Assembly: GCF_000471905.2 (NCBI RefSeq)
Contig: NW_006494718.1
Span: 1 to 64,000 of the forward strand
Reading direction: 5' to 3'
DNA from: Amborella trichopoda
Taxonomy: Eukaryota; Streptophyta; Magnoliopsida; Amborellales; Amborellaceae
DNA length: 64,000 bases
This document shows positions 1 to 11,372 of this stretch, one piece after another; position 1 is the first letter of the stretch, and every line of letters starts with the position of its first letter. The translations under genes and the position numbers were made by a program. Below the pieces are notes generated by a model. The model searched no databases. It was not told where the DNA came from and saw nothing but the letters and a program-made list of their open reading frames with translations.

Positions 1-1590
1 ACAGTTGAAGGTGGAGTACCCAGGTGCACATTTATTTCTAGACCATATGTATCATTTTCCCATCAAAGTATTTAATTATGTTTATTTTAATACTATATGA
101 TTTTTAGAATTGTTATTGGAATTTTTTTAAATCTCTAAATATTTTATTTATCAAATTTGGATTAGTAAAACTAGAGATATTGATTTTATATTGATTTAAA
201 TATTCAACTATGATTTTATGAATTTTTAAAAATAATATTATTTTAAATATTGCATGGAAGGCCAAAAGGCTTTATTGGCACACCATGACAATTTGGGTGG
301 GGCCATTATGTGCCACTTAAGCCTTGAGGAAGTTTTGAAATAAATTTTGGTATGTATAAGAAGGCTTATTCATAAAATAAGAAATGATAATATTAACATG
401 TATTAATTTCTTGTTTGAATTAACTGATGAGAAAATAATTTATGAAGTGGGGGATAATGGTTCTAGCACCTTCCATATAACCCCTTAAAGTACTATAAAA
501 AAAAGATGGACCCTACTCAATATTCTCTACACCATTTCTCTTACACTTAAAATCTCTCTCTTCTCTCACCTATAGAAAAAGGAACAGGTTCATGTTTAAT
601 TGGTTTGACTTGACCTTGTTGGGTTTGGTGGTAGCTAAATCACCATACCGATACTTTCTTCTAAAGATTAGGGTACTATAGGAAATAGAAAATTGGCTTT
701 CTTGGGAAGCAAGAAAGTGATATCTTTGTAAGAGAGTAAATGAGGACATAATACCCATCTTTTGAGGGTCACCCCTTTGGGGGTTATGGAAATGGATCTC
801 CAATATGGAGATGGGTGTCCAAGAGAGAGAGAGACGGTATTCCCATGAGTTTTGGATTGGTTAATTTCTACTTCTAGAGAGAGAAAATCTCTATGTTGCT
901 CTCAAGGTTATCTTTCCGGTAGCAGTATTGCGGTGGGAAAGAAGTTGATCGACGGTGTTGCTCGGTCGGAAGAGCGGGTTTAGAAGGGAAGGTGATGGTT
1001 TTTTACCTATATTTAGAGATAGGTAGTATCTCTTGTAACCAAAAACTGTAAACTTCATTGTGATAGTGGATTTCTAATTGCCTAGGCTGCGGATGTAGCC
1101 CTACGAGGTGAACCACGTAAATTGTATGTTGTTGTGGTGTGCTTTTTATATTTACTTTATTTCTCGCACTCGATTTATAGTTGTATTCATCTATTTCACA
1201 TTTGGCCAATTGAGTACACGATCATGGGTGGAATCCCGATACTTGGGATTCCCGGTTCCAGAAGCTAAGGGGTTCTCGAGATCCCTACAGGCATAAACTT
1301 GCTTCCCTGTTGAAATTGAAGGTTGACTATTGATTCCGCGCTATCGGAAGGTGTTGACTCGGTGTGGGGTGTAAGAAGGCCGGTTGAGGTAATCTCCGAC
1401 TATCTCTTTTGTTAATTTCATATTTATTTATTTTCTTTTTTATTCCCAAGCATAGATTGTGTCTTTTCTTTGTTATTGAAAGAAAAACTTCGAAGGACTT
1501 CTATTCTAGTTGTATTCTTTTCTTTTTTTTTAATTGAAATTTTTTTTTAAAAAAAAGGTTACTTGTAAGTGATTTAAACGGACCCCCAAA
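1..1590 (+). repeat. LTR-like dispersed repeat, copy R1 (left-truncated by window)
   Basis: The stretch is noncoding and matches R2 (17838-20420) and R3 (44277-45800) along its length. Shared marks are the AT-rich 5' part, a TATA-like TATAAAA at about 495, a CT-rich stretch just after it, a conserved segment ending in GGTTGAGGTAATCTCCGAC near 1385-1405, and a T-rich tail near 1500-1560. A Copia-like solo LTR (617-1289) interrupts it. There is no reading frame. The promoter-like TATA box plus pyrimidine leader suggest the LTR of a large retrotransposon, but no primer-binding site follows it here. Confidence 0.6.
617..1289 (+). mobile_element. Solo LTR, Copia-like, inserted in R1
   Basis: The element starts TGTTGGGTTTGGTGG and ends CCCTACA, giving the TG...CA ends typical of an LTR. 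It matches, in opposite orientation, the solo LTR at 40692-41371. Flanking R1 sequence is continuous in the R2 and R3 copies, so this is an insertion into R1. The direct flanks, GACCT (612-616) and GGCAT (1290-1294), agree at 3 of 5 positions, so the target duplication is either decayed or misplaced. No internal retrotransposon region is present. Confidence 0.65.
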
Positions 1591-2207
1591 AACCATGCTC
1601 TATCCACAATCAAGGTTTTAAAATTCATCGCCAACCACATTAGGCAGGAAACATAGTGCATAAGGGTTAGGGCCTAAGCCACATGACCTAGCTCGAGGTT
1701 AGGCCTGGCCAGGCCATGATAGAGTTGGCCTTATCCATTGTTGTATTTTCCTTATTAAGCCATGCCCGGCACATGCTGGAACCATGAAAGCCTGGGCTAA
1801 TCCAGGGCCCGACCCGAGGTGGGTCTGTCCAATAGAGATTAGGCTGGGTTCGGGTCAGGACTCTTAGGCCCAGCCTCTTGTCAGCCTAGTTACATAATTT
1901 GTGGTCCAAGGCATGAAGAAAGAAAGTCTTTTTGACTTTGTGCAATGGCAGATTAGATGTTACATAATTAGTGTGTGTTTTTGCACATGTGTGTTTTTAC
2001 TTTGTGGAATGCACGTGCCATTTGTAGAGAGATGCTAATTTTAGATTTGAAGAACTTTTAAGGGTTTAGCTAGTTCCATAGGATTCGAACATTCTAACTA
2101 ATTAACTATACACCTCTCTCTCACAGGAATATCATGCATAATTCTAAGATTTATTTACCATTTATGTAATCAGATTCTACGCTAATACACCACACAATAT
2201 AGCCATA
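1591..2207. other. Gene-free stretch; left edge of segmental duplication A
   Basis: There is no gene here. From about 1805 the sequence (GGTGGGTCTGTCC onward) becomes alignable with about 25495 onward, marking the left edge of the duplicated terpene synthase unit. Positions 1650-1880 are locally rich in GGCC/CCTGG-type words. The final 300 bases are probably the 3' UTR and downstream region of the TPS copy. Confidence 0.5.
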
Positions 2208-2903
2208 TTAAGCAAGTGGCTTATAGAGAAAATCCATCAGTAGCTGCTCCAATCCTCGATCGGTCATGCTGTTAAAGTCATCCGAGTTCTTGTAAATGAG
2301 AGCCCATGGTTCTTCCAAAGTTTATAAGTGCACGAAGAATCGAGTCAGGCACAACTCCTTTAAACTCAAACAGTTGCCATTCCAATTCTCGATTGCTGGA
2401 TTCGATCAAACCCTGCAAATGAGCCATGGCTTCGGCTTTGGTTCTCCCGGGGTGATCTTTCATGAAGCATCCAATGCTTGATGCCATCTTGCCTAAATGC
2501 TCTTCCCTCTCTGAGGTGACAATGTCATTGCTAAGTCGGCTAATGAGTCCAATGTGATAGAGAAATCTTGAGCATTGACCCACCAACCGTAGTATCTCAT
2601 CGGAAATGACTTCTCCTATGATGAATATCGGACTCAAGGCGGTGGCTCTTCCCTCTCCGAGGTGACAATGTCATTGGTAAGTCGGCTATTGAGTCCAATG
2701 TGATAGAGAAATCTTGAGCATTGACCCACCAACCGTAGCATCTCGTCTGAAATGACTTCTCCTATGATGAATAACGGACTCAAGGCGGTGACGCTGGTAG
2801 AAACGCTAAGGTTAGCCACCATTTGATACTCCTCCAAGGAGGGTATGCACCCTGAATGCCTCCATTCTGCTTCCTTTCCATGCAGTGACGCCAATTCCTC
2901 CCA
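2208..2903 (-). pseudogene. Terpene synthase copy A, last exon, broken
   Basis: This encodes the C-terminal part of a class I terpene synthase. Visible marks are WEELASLHGKEAEW at the exon start, the metal-binding NDIVTSERE motif, and the downstream HLQGLIESSNRELEWQLFE. In copy B the same exon is open over 183 codons. Here it is broken twice. A 146 bp tandem duplication (2501-2792) repeats the metal-binding region and shifts the frame. An extra C in GAGAGCCCATGG near 2298-2304 shifts the frame again close to the C-terminus. The splice-acceptor trinucleotide reads GAG where copy B has CAG. A pseudogene is near certain. Confidence 0.9.
2501..2792. repeat. 146 bp tandem duplication inside TPS copy A exon
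   Basis: Unit 1 starts TCTTCCCTCTCTGAGG at 2501 and unit 2 starts TCTTCCCTCTCCGAGG at 2647. They are about 95% alike by eye. The 146 bp unit is not a multiple of three, so the exon is thrown out of frame. Copy B has a single unit at about 26183-26330, so the duplication arose after the locus duplicated. Confidence 0.9.
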
Positions 2904-4651
2904 CTCATAAGAATGAAAGAAAGAAAGCAAATACAGTTCTAGCTATGTTTTGCGGTCTAAAAAACAAACATGAATCAAATGAAGCAAAATGTATCTCAAC
3001 ATGAAAATGTCTTTGTTCTTTGAATCTCATTGTTCCCTAATGCTGGACAAACATGCTAAACACTACCTTTGGAGTGTGTTTCTGGTACCTTTACTCCATA
3101 AGGAAATAAGCTCCATAATTAGGAGAATACACATTGAAGTACATCTGATCATAGTGACCCATAAATGCTATAAAACTATCTAGCTGTTTGGTGAATTCTC
3201 CAGGAATGTTCAGTTCCAACATAAAGATTATAGTTGAATAGTAAATGTCATCAAGTATTAAATTTAAAAAATTGAATGGTCATGTTTGTTATATTTGTAG
3301 AATTTAAAAAATGAACACATTTTTTCGGATTCTGGGTCTTTCAGAAGGAAAATGAGCTCAGCATAGAACGTTATACCATGCATTAGATATAGTGTTTGTA
3401 CAAGCTTTTAAACAAACTCTTTTCAATAATAATTCTTATGTGCATTTTAGTAATCTAAAATGTTTATTGCAGTAGAATTGGGACAAAACCTAGTGATCTT
3501 TGATAAGTTTTCTGCAAATCACCAAGTGAATGCTCGAATAAGTAGGACACCTTCATCTACGATCCATCTTTTCTGATTCACCAATCAAGTAGTCTAGTTT
3601 TTTGTTTCCATAGAGAGGGAGAGGGACATTCTCCGGGATGGGATCTCAAAAATCTATTATCCATCTTTTCTAATTCACCCTCGTGGAGTTTGAAACAGAA
3701 ATGGTATTCTGTTTCGAAAGTTATAAACATCCATCTTCTCCTTTATAAACATCACAATACCTTGAAGATTTCTTCAATGAGGACATCTCATGCCTCTGTA
3801 TCCAAGTGAAGCACAAGTTACATTTATTCTTGTTTCTCTATATTTGCATGTTGTTCTGTTTAAGAATAGAAGTTTTTTGTCTTGCTAAAATTCTCATCAT
3901 GGTTTACGACAATCTTGCAATGGTTAATACAATTCTGATTGTAGTTAACCTTGGAGCTTGATGCCCATTGATCTTTGTTATTAGTTTCATTCCTTTTAGC
4001 TGCTTCACGCAATGCTGAAACAATTATACCTGTTAAATGTTTTGACCATCCTTACTGGTTTTCGTTGTCATTAACCGTTTTAACCACCAATAATAATTTT
4101 TACCATCATTATCTATTTCATCACTGTTAGCTGTTTTCACTCACATCAACAATTTCCATGGTTGTTAAGTGTTTTCACCGCCATTAATGTTTTCACTGCC
4201 ATTTAACAATTTTCACCATGGTTAATGGTTGAACTAAGTTCTCCGTGTGGATAATTTGGGAGCTTTAAAGATCTTCCTGTTAGCTCTTGTTATATTGATT
4301 GTTTTAGGTAACTATTTAGCTTAGAAACTAATTTCATTAGCTTTGAAGCTAAGAAATCCTTCGTTCTGACTTTTGAGATTACAAAACCAACAAAATAAGT
4401 GAAGATAGAATATTTGCAGTGTGGAACAAGGGTATGTATTTGTTATGTGCAAAAGCCTAAATGCTTGTAGTGGTGCTTTATTTGTATCTGTGCCTATGCA
4501 TCTTACCAATACGAGCATGCATGAGCAAGTAGCCATGCATAACTGTGCATCTGTGTATGTTTGTGTGTGTGTCTGTTTGTCAGCACTATTATTTCTAAAA
4601 TGATTATGATATAGAGTCAAGTTGTTGTTTTGCTTGAGTAAATATAATTAC
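2904..4651. other. Intron of TPS copy A; no gene
   Basis: This aligns end to end with intron 26440-28179 of copy B. It contains AT-rich intronic sequence and short runs such as the TG-rich stretch near 4555-4580. Short open frames here are not conserved as protein between the two copies. Confidence 0.7.
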
Positions 4652-4790
4652 TGCTCCTCTTATTAAGTGAATGACATTGCACCCTTGTACTGTGCGTGAT
4701 TCTTCAGCGACATTAGTAATTGCTGCATTGAGGCCGTCGAAGAAAACATGCATATGTTTTGGTAGACCGCAGAGAATTGAAGGATCCCAT
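4652..4790 (-). pseudogene. Terpene synthase copy A, exon 7 (139 bp)
   Basis: The exon is bounded by TTAG at its 5' side and a GT donor (GTAATT) at its 3' side. It encodes WDPSILCGLPKHMHVFF and the following helix, matching the plant TPS exon just after the aspartate-rich motif (W-D-x(5-6)-L-P pattern). Its 139 bp equals the canonical length of this exon in plant TPS genes. The exon itself is open, and the gene is dead because of lesions elsewhere. Confidence 0.85.
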
Positions 4791-5709
4791 CTAATGTCCA
4801 AAAACAAGGAGAAGAATAAGTACAGATAAGCAATGTAAAGACATAAAATATGAGTTTAACCTTCAGTATTAATTCATTGTATTTTGATTGAGATATTTCT
4901 TTCTTTACAGAAGAAGAAGAATTTGTATTTCACATTGTCAAATAGTTAGTCCAAAAAGTGTTTTTCATGAAGACGGATATTGCTACTTTGTAGTTTGTAT
5001 GTGCCTGCAACCATTTTCTGCTCTTCCTATCCAAAACATGCATGAAATTATCAATTGGATAGGCTGAAAATCCACACTTAGGCGTCGGTTTTTACAACAT
5101 AAACATGAGGAGAATCAACAATTCCCTTTCAACAATAAACTATGGCTTTTTAAGTGGTTATCTACTACATTTCTATTCACTTTTGTATTAGTGTGGTAAA
5201 TCTAAAAGGACTATCTGGTTATAATCAAGTAAAGAATGAGTAAGATTTTGATTGGTTTATTTATTTATGAAGTCCCAATTGCTACTGGATTTGGAAATAA
5301 AAAAAAATTCCCACTAATTTTTTGGTGAGCAACTTGCCAATTGATATGAATTAAGATAGAAATACTAGTTAAAAATAGTTATAAATATAATAATTAAAAC
5401 ATAGTTAGAATTTTATCTAGTACTCTGCTGTAGACAGCCTTATATTGATGATGCCTGAATACTAAATTCCCTATAATATGGGGTAAGCTGCCAACTATCC
5501 ATCCAATCTACGAGACAATGGTCGATCGAGGTCAGCCATTGTTTCTTGGTAGAATTTTGGTTAATTACCAGCATCTGTTGGTTAATTACCAGCATCCGTT
5601 GATAAGCTCAAGGTGGTTTGCCAGTCCGAGGACCCCAAACAACAGTCATAGAGAGTGTATATTCCTATATTGATTAGGAATATAGCCAAGTGTTAGTATA
5701 ATGTTGTAC

Positions 5710-5928
5710 CTATGGATGGCCTTAGTTAAGAGCCTCAAATCTTCAGGGCAGTTGCTTTCGAGGTCGTAGATGTCGTCCATAAGAGCAGCCATCATCCCAA
5801 ATTTCGTGTACTCGACCTGGAAATTTTTGTATTCTGGTTCATATACGGCAGCAGCTACAGTGAAATAACTCTTCACAACCCCTTGTCTTGCAAATTCAAT
5901 CTTCGTAAAGCCCGCGTCTTCCCACCAA
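5710..5928 (-). pseudogene. Terpene synthase copy A, exon 6 with DDxxD motif (219 bp)
   Basis: The exon has the canonical 219 bp length and encodes WWEDAGFTKIEFARQGVV, then KFGMMAALMDDIYDLESN. DDIYD is the class I metal-diphosphate-binding DDxxD motif. It is open and ends at an AG|GTAC donor. A short RTE-like tail motif (ATCATCATCATAGCC, 5955-5970) lies in the upstream intron, as in copy B. Confidence 0.88.
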
Positions 5929-6257
5929 CTTCATCGAATTGAGAAACAAACAAATTTATCATCATCATAGCCTTGTCCCAATTAATCGGGGTCAGCTAAA
6001 CAAACAAATTAAAACACAAAGTTGTTGCTTTAGGAATAAACTAGTTGCATAATGGATAGGTTAAGTAAGAACCCAAGAAAATGTATGACATATAAGTAAG
6101 AGGGATATATTTGGATACTTGTGTTAGGGTGTATGAGATATAAGTAAGATGGAGATATTTGGATACTTGTGTTAGGGAATAGAGCCTTAACACTATGTTC
6201 CTAGTTTCCATTCAACACTATCACCAAAAGAGATGAAAAATCACAAAATTGGAATAC

Positions 6258-6433
6258 CTAACTACTTCTTGGATCTCTTCTGCGTAGAGCTTTTGTAGAG
6301 AATTCAAGTCAAGTCTTGCTAACTCCAAGTACTTGTAATTGCTCTCATCACCAGGCCACAATTGTTCAACAATGCTTCTAGACTCCAATCTTGAAAGAAG
6401 GTATTCCCTTGGGTATGCTAGGGAAAATTCTAT
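6258..6433 (-). pseudogene. Terpene synthase copy A, exon 5 (176 bp)
   Basis: This encodes IEFSLAYPREYLLSRLESRS and then ELARLDLNSLQKLYAEEIQE, the end of the N-terminal helical domain (known TPS pattern: Y-P-x-x-x-x-L-x-R-L-E and L-D-x-N-x-x-Q). An acceptor (GAACAG) and donor (AG|GTATTC) are present. It is open over its whole length. The exons that should precede it in the transcript (2-4) are absent from copy A. Confidence 0.85.
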
Positions 6434-6510
6434 CTGTTCAAATTGTAAAGAAAAGCAGAAACATTGAGAGGAAAACTTAACTGAAGCAACAAAATATATG
6501 ATTTATGCAA

Positions 6511-6891
6511 GGAAAATGTTTTGATAGGGCTGCAGCCCTATCAAAATAAATAAACGTATTATTAAAAATTGCAGTTTTAGCATCGGAAAACCATCAAATC
6601 AATCATCTCGGCCTTGATCATTTTGGTTGTGAAAAAAAAAAGATTTCAAGCCCTAAAAGTAATGTATATTATAATATATTATCTGGACCATCCATTTCAC
6701 TCTAAAAATAAGTGTCTCGGGATCCATATAATTTGTACATGTTTTTAACTTCAAATTTCATAATTGGTGTTGAGAATTAATTTTAGAGTCATCATGGAGA
6801 TTTGTGATGCCTAAAGTACTTTATGGACAAAGATTCAAGGCGAGGCTTTACTTTGTTTTAATAAAGTTTAGGCCTTATAGAAGCTTCATCC
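6511..6891 (+). mobile_element. MITE, Mutator-like, TGCA-hairpin family (copy A intron)
   Basis: The 381 bp element starts GGAAAATGTTTTGATAGGG and ends GAAGCTTCATCC. It is flanked by 9 bp direct repeats, TTTATGCAA (6502-6510) and TTTATGTAA (6892-6900), 8 of 9 identical. A perfect palindrome, ATAGGGCTGCAGCCCTAT, lies 15 bp inside the start. The core (GACC.TCCATTTCA near 6686-6700) is shared with the elements at 15407, 23792, 24581, 35277, 38850 and 56717. A 9 bp target duplication is a Mutator-superfamily sign. The same insertion is in copy B (29999-30388), so it predates the duplication. Confidence 0.8.
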
Positions 6892-8549
6892 TTTATGTAA
6901 TGAGTAATAAATGGCCCTTGTTTTAAAGCCTATGCAATGAATGACCCTTTCCTAAGATGAAAAAGAAGTATGTCATTATAGTGCATACCCATCCTTAAAT
7001 TCTAGTGGGTTTGGGCTCTAGGCTTTGTTTTTATGACCCCCAACACAATAACCAATGCAACCCTAGATTACCTCCCAGGAAAAATAAACCCTCTGCAGAT
7101 CTTGAATTTCTAAGCTATTCTATAACAATGCATGAGAAAAAAAAATCTAGAAAACTTCTCCAAAAAAGAAATCTTTGGCAAATCTCAAATTTCTAAGCTA
7201 TTCTCTACGTATTTCTATAGAACTTCATTTTTATTTATGAGAACTGATTTTATTGTGCTTGACATAGAATTGAATTATCTTAATTACCTTCTAAAGAGTT
7301 AATAAGAAAATATGTAATATTTCTCAGGAAAAAACAAATGCAATATTACTATGTAATGTTCAACAAGGAAGTTAGGTATGTAGATTGCATTTGTAGCCAA
7401 TGGTCCACATGACTAGCCTAACATTGTCCTTCCTCATCTATAGATGGTGGAGATGAGCTTTTTTGCTTTTAAGTGCCGAAGGAGAACAATGGCATCATCT
7501 CAACCGTTTACTAATACGAGTATAGAGAATGTATACTTCGCTCATGCATACCCCTTAGGCAAATGACTGGAGAGTAAGTATTTTTTTATCTAAAAACTTG
7601 GGATCCACCGTAGAATGGAAAAAGCTAACAAAAACTTGACAGCTATGATGACTAATAATATAGATGGAATGCCTGACGTCAGATCTTCATTAGGTAGATT
7701 AAAATAAATATCACTATTTAAATTTTAATCTTATTTTTAGAAATTGGATCGTAATGAATATAAAAAAAATAGTTTTTAAAATATAAAATGACCAAAAATT
7801 CCTTGAAAAATGGACGTAACTTTGGTCGTTTTAAATACTTAAATGTATTTTTTTAATATTTTTATATGGTGCGCAATAGTATCAAATATATGTCCATTAT
7901 TCCATCTTAATCTTATTTATATAAAAAAAAAGATTAAAATTTAGATAGTGATACGTATTTTGAACCACGTGATGAACATTTGATGGCTAGGATTCTACCT
8001 ATATTACTATTCATTATAACTGCCTAGTGTTTGGAAGCTTTACTCTTGTAGAATCACATATGAGTATTTTTAAATAAATACAAAATGGCTTTTAAGTCTT
8101 TCGACACTTAGATTAGATTCCAATATATTTGTCAATCTATGTTTAGACCTAGATCATTATTTTTGTGAGGTAGATGTAGAGTGAATGCTTTGCTTCTCTA
8201 TTTTAAATTTGTTTTGGATGAGAGGAGAGAGAGATACTAAAAAAATATAATTTTTTTAATTTAAAAAGAAAGGGAGGGATTAAAGGTGAGATTTGGATCG
8301 AAATCTAATGGTGATATGTTGGTGTCCCATCTTTGTAGGTGTAGGAGGTCCCATAAGATCATTACTCATATATATATTCAATTTTGTATTTTTAAATTGT
8401 CTACACCTTGGTTTGAGTTCAAGTCACTTAGACCTTACCTAGGTCCAGGTATATATATTAAATTTTTTATTTTTAAAATTTCTGCACCTTCATTCAGGTC
8501 CCAGTCATTTGGACTTGACCCTGTCCGGTCCAATCCATATAAAAATTTT
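6892..8549. other. Gene-free intron of TPS copy A up to the breakpoint
   Basis: This is AT-rich and collinear with copy B 30389-32110. No exon is seen. Homology to copy B stops near 8545, right after AATCCATATAAAA. In copy B that point lies only about 80 bp from the end of TPS exon 4 (32188). Confidence 0.7.
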
Positions 8550-8552
8550 CCC

Positions 8553-8585
<33 letters not shown>

Positions 8586-8586
8586 A
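8550..8586. repeat. TA microsatellite at the virus-host boundary
   Basis: This is an almost pure AT dinucleotide run lying between the last base alignable to copy B and the first sequence of the viral block. TA-rich microsatellites are reported as frequent insertion sites for endogenous florendoviruses; that this one was the entry point is inference. Confidence 0.7.
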
Positions 8587-8623
8587 CTAGATCCATACCC
8601 CATTCTGTATATGATATTATTTT

Positions 8624-9052
8624 TCATATCTGAAATTTGGAGCATGCAATTATATTTGTATTTTTTTTATAAAAATAGACCATTGTTATTGATTTGGTTT
8701 CTAAGAGGATGGCTTCATACCATTCTCGGGTCTTATCATTATTGGAAGGGTGTATATGATTATTCAAATAGATATTTGCTACATATGGATGTTTATCTTT
8801 ATGAATATCTTCTACTATTATAGCAAATATAAAAGAGGTTTCTATGAACCTGATCTTTTCTCCCCCTGAGGTATTGGATATTTGTATTAGCTCAGGTGAG
8901 ATTGTTATTTCTTGGGCCTGCCTTCTAACTAATTGATTTGGGCTTATTGGAGAGGTCACTAAGGTTTTACCTGATACTGGAATTATTTCCATTTTCCCCT
9001 TCCCCTTGCTTTCTATTATTCTCCTGTCCCTGTCCCCCTTGCAAAAACTCAC
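8624..9052 (-). pseudogene. Pararetroviral ORF downstream of RNase H
   Basis: This is an open frame of 142 codons that begins inside the last RNase H residues in another frame. It contains a stretch KTREWYEAILLETKSIT of the type seen in C-terminal unknown proteins of some plant pararetroviruses (a recollection, not a search). No catalytic motif is visible. Its end coincides with the loss of viral sequence near 8630. It may be the remains of a terminal ORF or an artefact of a frameshift. Confidence 0.5.
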
Positions 9053-9459
9053 GGGTTAAAAAGTTACGAAGATAATTAGCATTTCCCTTAATATGCTCTA
9101 TTTCAAATTCAATGGAGGATAGTATACCTTGCCATATTGCAAAGATTTGCTTTGAGACAAGGTTCTTGACATCTTTATTAAGAATATCTTTTGCTGCCTT
9201 ACAATCAGTTCGTATAAGAAATTTTTGGTTTTAAAAGATCACTTTGGAATTTGGTAACACAGTAAACAATGGCTAGAACTTCCTTTTTAACTGTGTAGTA
9301 ATTTTGCTGTGTCTGATTCCAGGCTCGTGAAGTAAAACGAACTAACTGTTCTTTATTTGAAAACTTTTGTTTCAATATTCGTCCTAATCCTATTTATGAG
9401 GCTTTGCATTCAATTATTTTGAATACAGTAGGATTTGAGAGTGTAAGACAGGGTAATTC
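9053..9459 (-). pseudogene. Pararetroviral RNase H domain, broken
   Basis: This follows the reverse transcriptase after a stop. In the minus frame one reads RFTSRAWNQTQQNYYTVKKE followed by VLAIV, the classic retroelement RNase H stretch, and later an IRTDCKAAKD-like strand and an EHIKGNANYL region. The first catalytic aspartate context is altered (ECKAS instead of a D-A-S type motif) and followed by an in-frame stop near 9401-9403. RNase H would cut the RNA of the RNA-DNA hybrid during replication; this copy cannot. Confidence 0.8.
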
Positions 9460-11034
9460 TCAGGCTTTTATCTTTTTTTTTCTAACAGCCAAAGTATGCT
9501 CATTTGTCCACTTTGGTGGATTCTTTTTTAACCTTTGAAATAAAGGTTTAGCATCAATGGCTAGATCTTTATAAAAATCAGCAATGTAATTAAGACATCC
9601 CAAAAATCTTTGAAGTTTAGTTTTATCTAAAATAATATCTGGGAATTTATCAGAAAACGCAATTGCCCTACCAATTGGAATTATGCTGCCCTGGAAGATA
9701 TTATGTGCTATAAATCTTATTTTTGTTTGACAGAGGCTATTTTTTCTAGCCGAGACTACCAATCCTGCAGCTTTTATTGCTTTGATGAAAACATTTATAT
9801 GTTTGAAATGCTGCTCAATGCTTTCAGAGAATATTAGAACATCATCTATATAAACAATCATGAATTTTATGTAAGGATTGAAAATATCATTCATAATATT
9901 TTGAAATTCAGAAGGAGTATTTTTAAGCCCAAAGGGCATGACATTCCACTCAAATTGTCCAAAAGGGACATTAAAGGAAGTTTTATATTTATCTTGTTCA
10001 GCAATTTGAATCTGCCAGTATCCAGATTTTAAGTCAAATTTGGAAAAGATGCAAGCATTAACTAATCTATCTAGCAAATCCTTTTTATTGGGAATAGGAT
10101 ATCTTATCCATTTCAAAACTTTATTAAGAGGTTTATAATTTATTACCAAGCGAGGAGCCCCTCTTTCTTTCTCAGAAGCCTTTTCTACATAGAATGCTGA
10201 GTAGCTCCATGGAGAAGAACTTTTCCTGATAAGCTGTTTCTGTAACAAATCATCAATTTCCCTTTTGCATATTTCTAAAAGCCGTGGGTTCATCTGTATT
10301 GGTCTCGCTTTTGTAGGTATTTTATTTTCATGAAAATCTGCCTCATAAGGTAGTGTTACGATATGCTTTTTTCTATTCCAAAAGGCATTAGGCAATTCTG
10401 CACATATTTCTTTTTCTATCTTGATTTTAATATTTTCAATTAGGCTTTTGTTTTCTGGAGTTAAGAGCTTATCTTCAACTATTTTGTATTTTAGCTCTTC
10501 TTTAAGATGATATAAGAATTTTTCTCTATTAGAAATTGTTTCTTTTATATTATTCACTTCTCGAATTTTGGGTCTATCAATGAATTCAAATTTTACATTG
10601 TGGCCGTTTATATTGGCTTCAATTCCTGAACTATCTATTTTTAATGGATATAGCATATTTAAGAATGGAGTTCCGAGTATTACAGACTGGCTAAGTCCTT
10701 TTACCATTATAAAAGGCATTTCAAAGCAATTTACGTTATTGCAGGCTGCAGTACTGGAAAGCTTATAATTTATAATTAATCTACTTTCGTCTACTGTATT
10801 TAATATTTGAGTTGTCTTACTGAAATATTTTGTAGGGACCGGTCCCTCATTTATACAATTCAGGTCAGCACCTGAGTCTATTAATGCTAAAGTTTGGAAA
10901 CTGTATTCTTTATGGACTATTATTCTTATCAGAGTACCATTTTGTGTAATTACTTCATCAAGCAGGTTAACATAATTATCAGTTTGTATTGTACTAGAGG
11001 ATTCTGGTTCCTCTTTATAAGAGGTGAAGGCTAT
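9460..11034 (-). pseudogene. Pararetroviral protease-reverse transcriptase
   Basis: The frame is open for about 525 codons from 11034 to 9460, with no ATG before position 10719. The N-terminal part carries the aspartic protease active site LALIDSGADLN (about residue 53 of the open frame). The reverse transcriptase follows. Counted from the methionine at 10719 it shows RLVINYKPLN (190-199), FDLKSGYWQI (228-237), MPFGLKNTPSEFQ (261-273) and the catalytic YIDD (290-293). This enzyme would copy pregenomic RNA into DNA primed by tRNA-Met. It ends at a stop before RNase H, which in a live virus would be in the same polyprotein, so it is a fossil. Confidence 0.88.
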
Positions 11035-11372
11035 TTATACTTATTTAATATGTCACTAAAATCTATATCTTCATCAATATTAATAAGACTATCATCCTGA
11101 GGGATAGAAGCTAGTTCTAAAATCTGTATTCTATTTTTTTGATTTATCACTTCATTTCGAACATCATTTATTTCCTGCCTTAAATCAGCTATCGATGGTT
11201 CTTTATGAATATTATTTTTATCTTCTACTCTCCTAAGGATTTTAGCAAAGTTATAATCTTCTTGATTTCGGACTAGAGGAGGAGGCTTTTTATTTACTTT
11301 TGCTATATTTAAGTATTGTATTAAGGCTTCTCTTATAGCCTCAGGGTCAGATAGCCGACACCTTTTGGTCAT
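11031..11372 (-). pseudogene. Pararetroviral ORF with coiled coil, upstream of protease
   Basis: The ORF has 113 codons and overlaps the start of the protease frame by a few bases. A charged segment (about residues 58-85, DLRQEINDVRNEVINQKNRI) looks like a coiled coil, followed by an acidic tail. No CCHC zinc knuckle is present, so it is not the conserved part of a coat protein. It resembles virion-associated or linker regions of pararetroviruses only in general character. The first codons lie inside the 31 bp repeat array, so the true N-terminus was probably lost at the junction. Confidence 0.55.

Noticed and set aside
4321-4603. Overlapping open frames on both strands near 4.3-4.6 kb, repeated at 27.9-28.1 kb
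   Set aside because: They fall in a TPS intron. The two copies differ by substitutions and frame changes that do not favour protein conservation.
8286-8823. Open frames on the plus strand opposite the viral C-terminal ORF
   Set aside because: Low-complexity Tyr/Ile-rich translations of a TA microsatellite and antisense of viral sequence.
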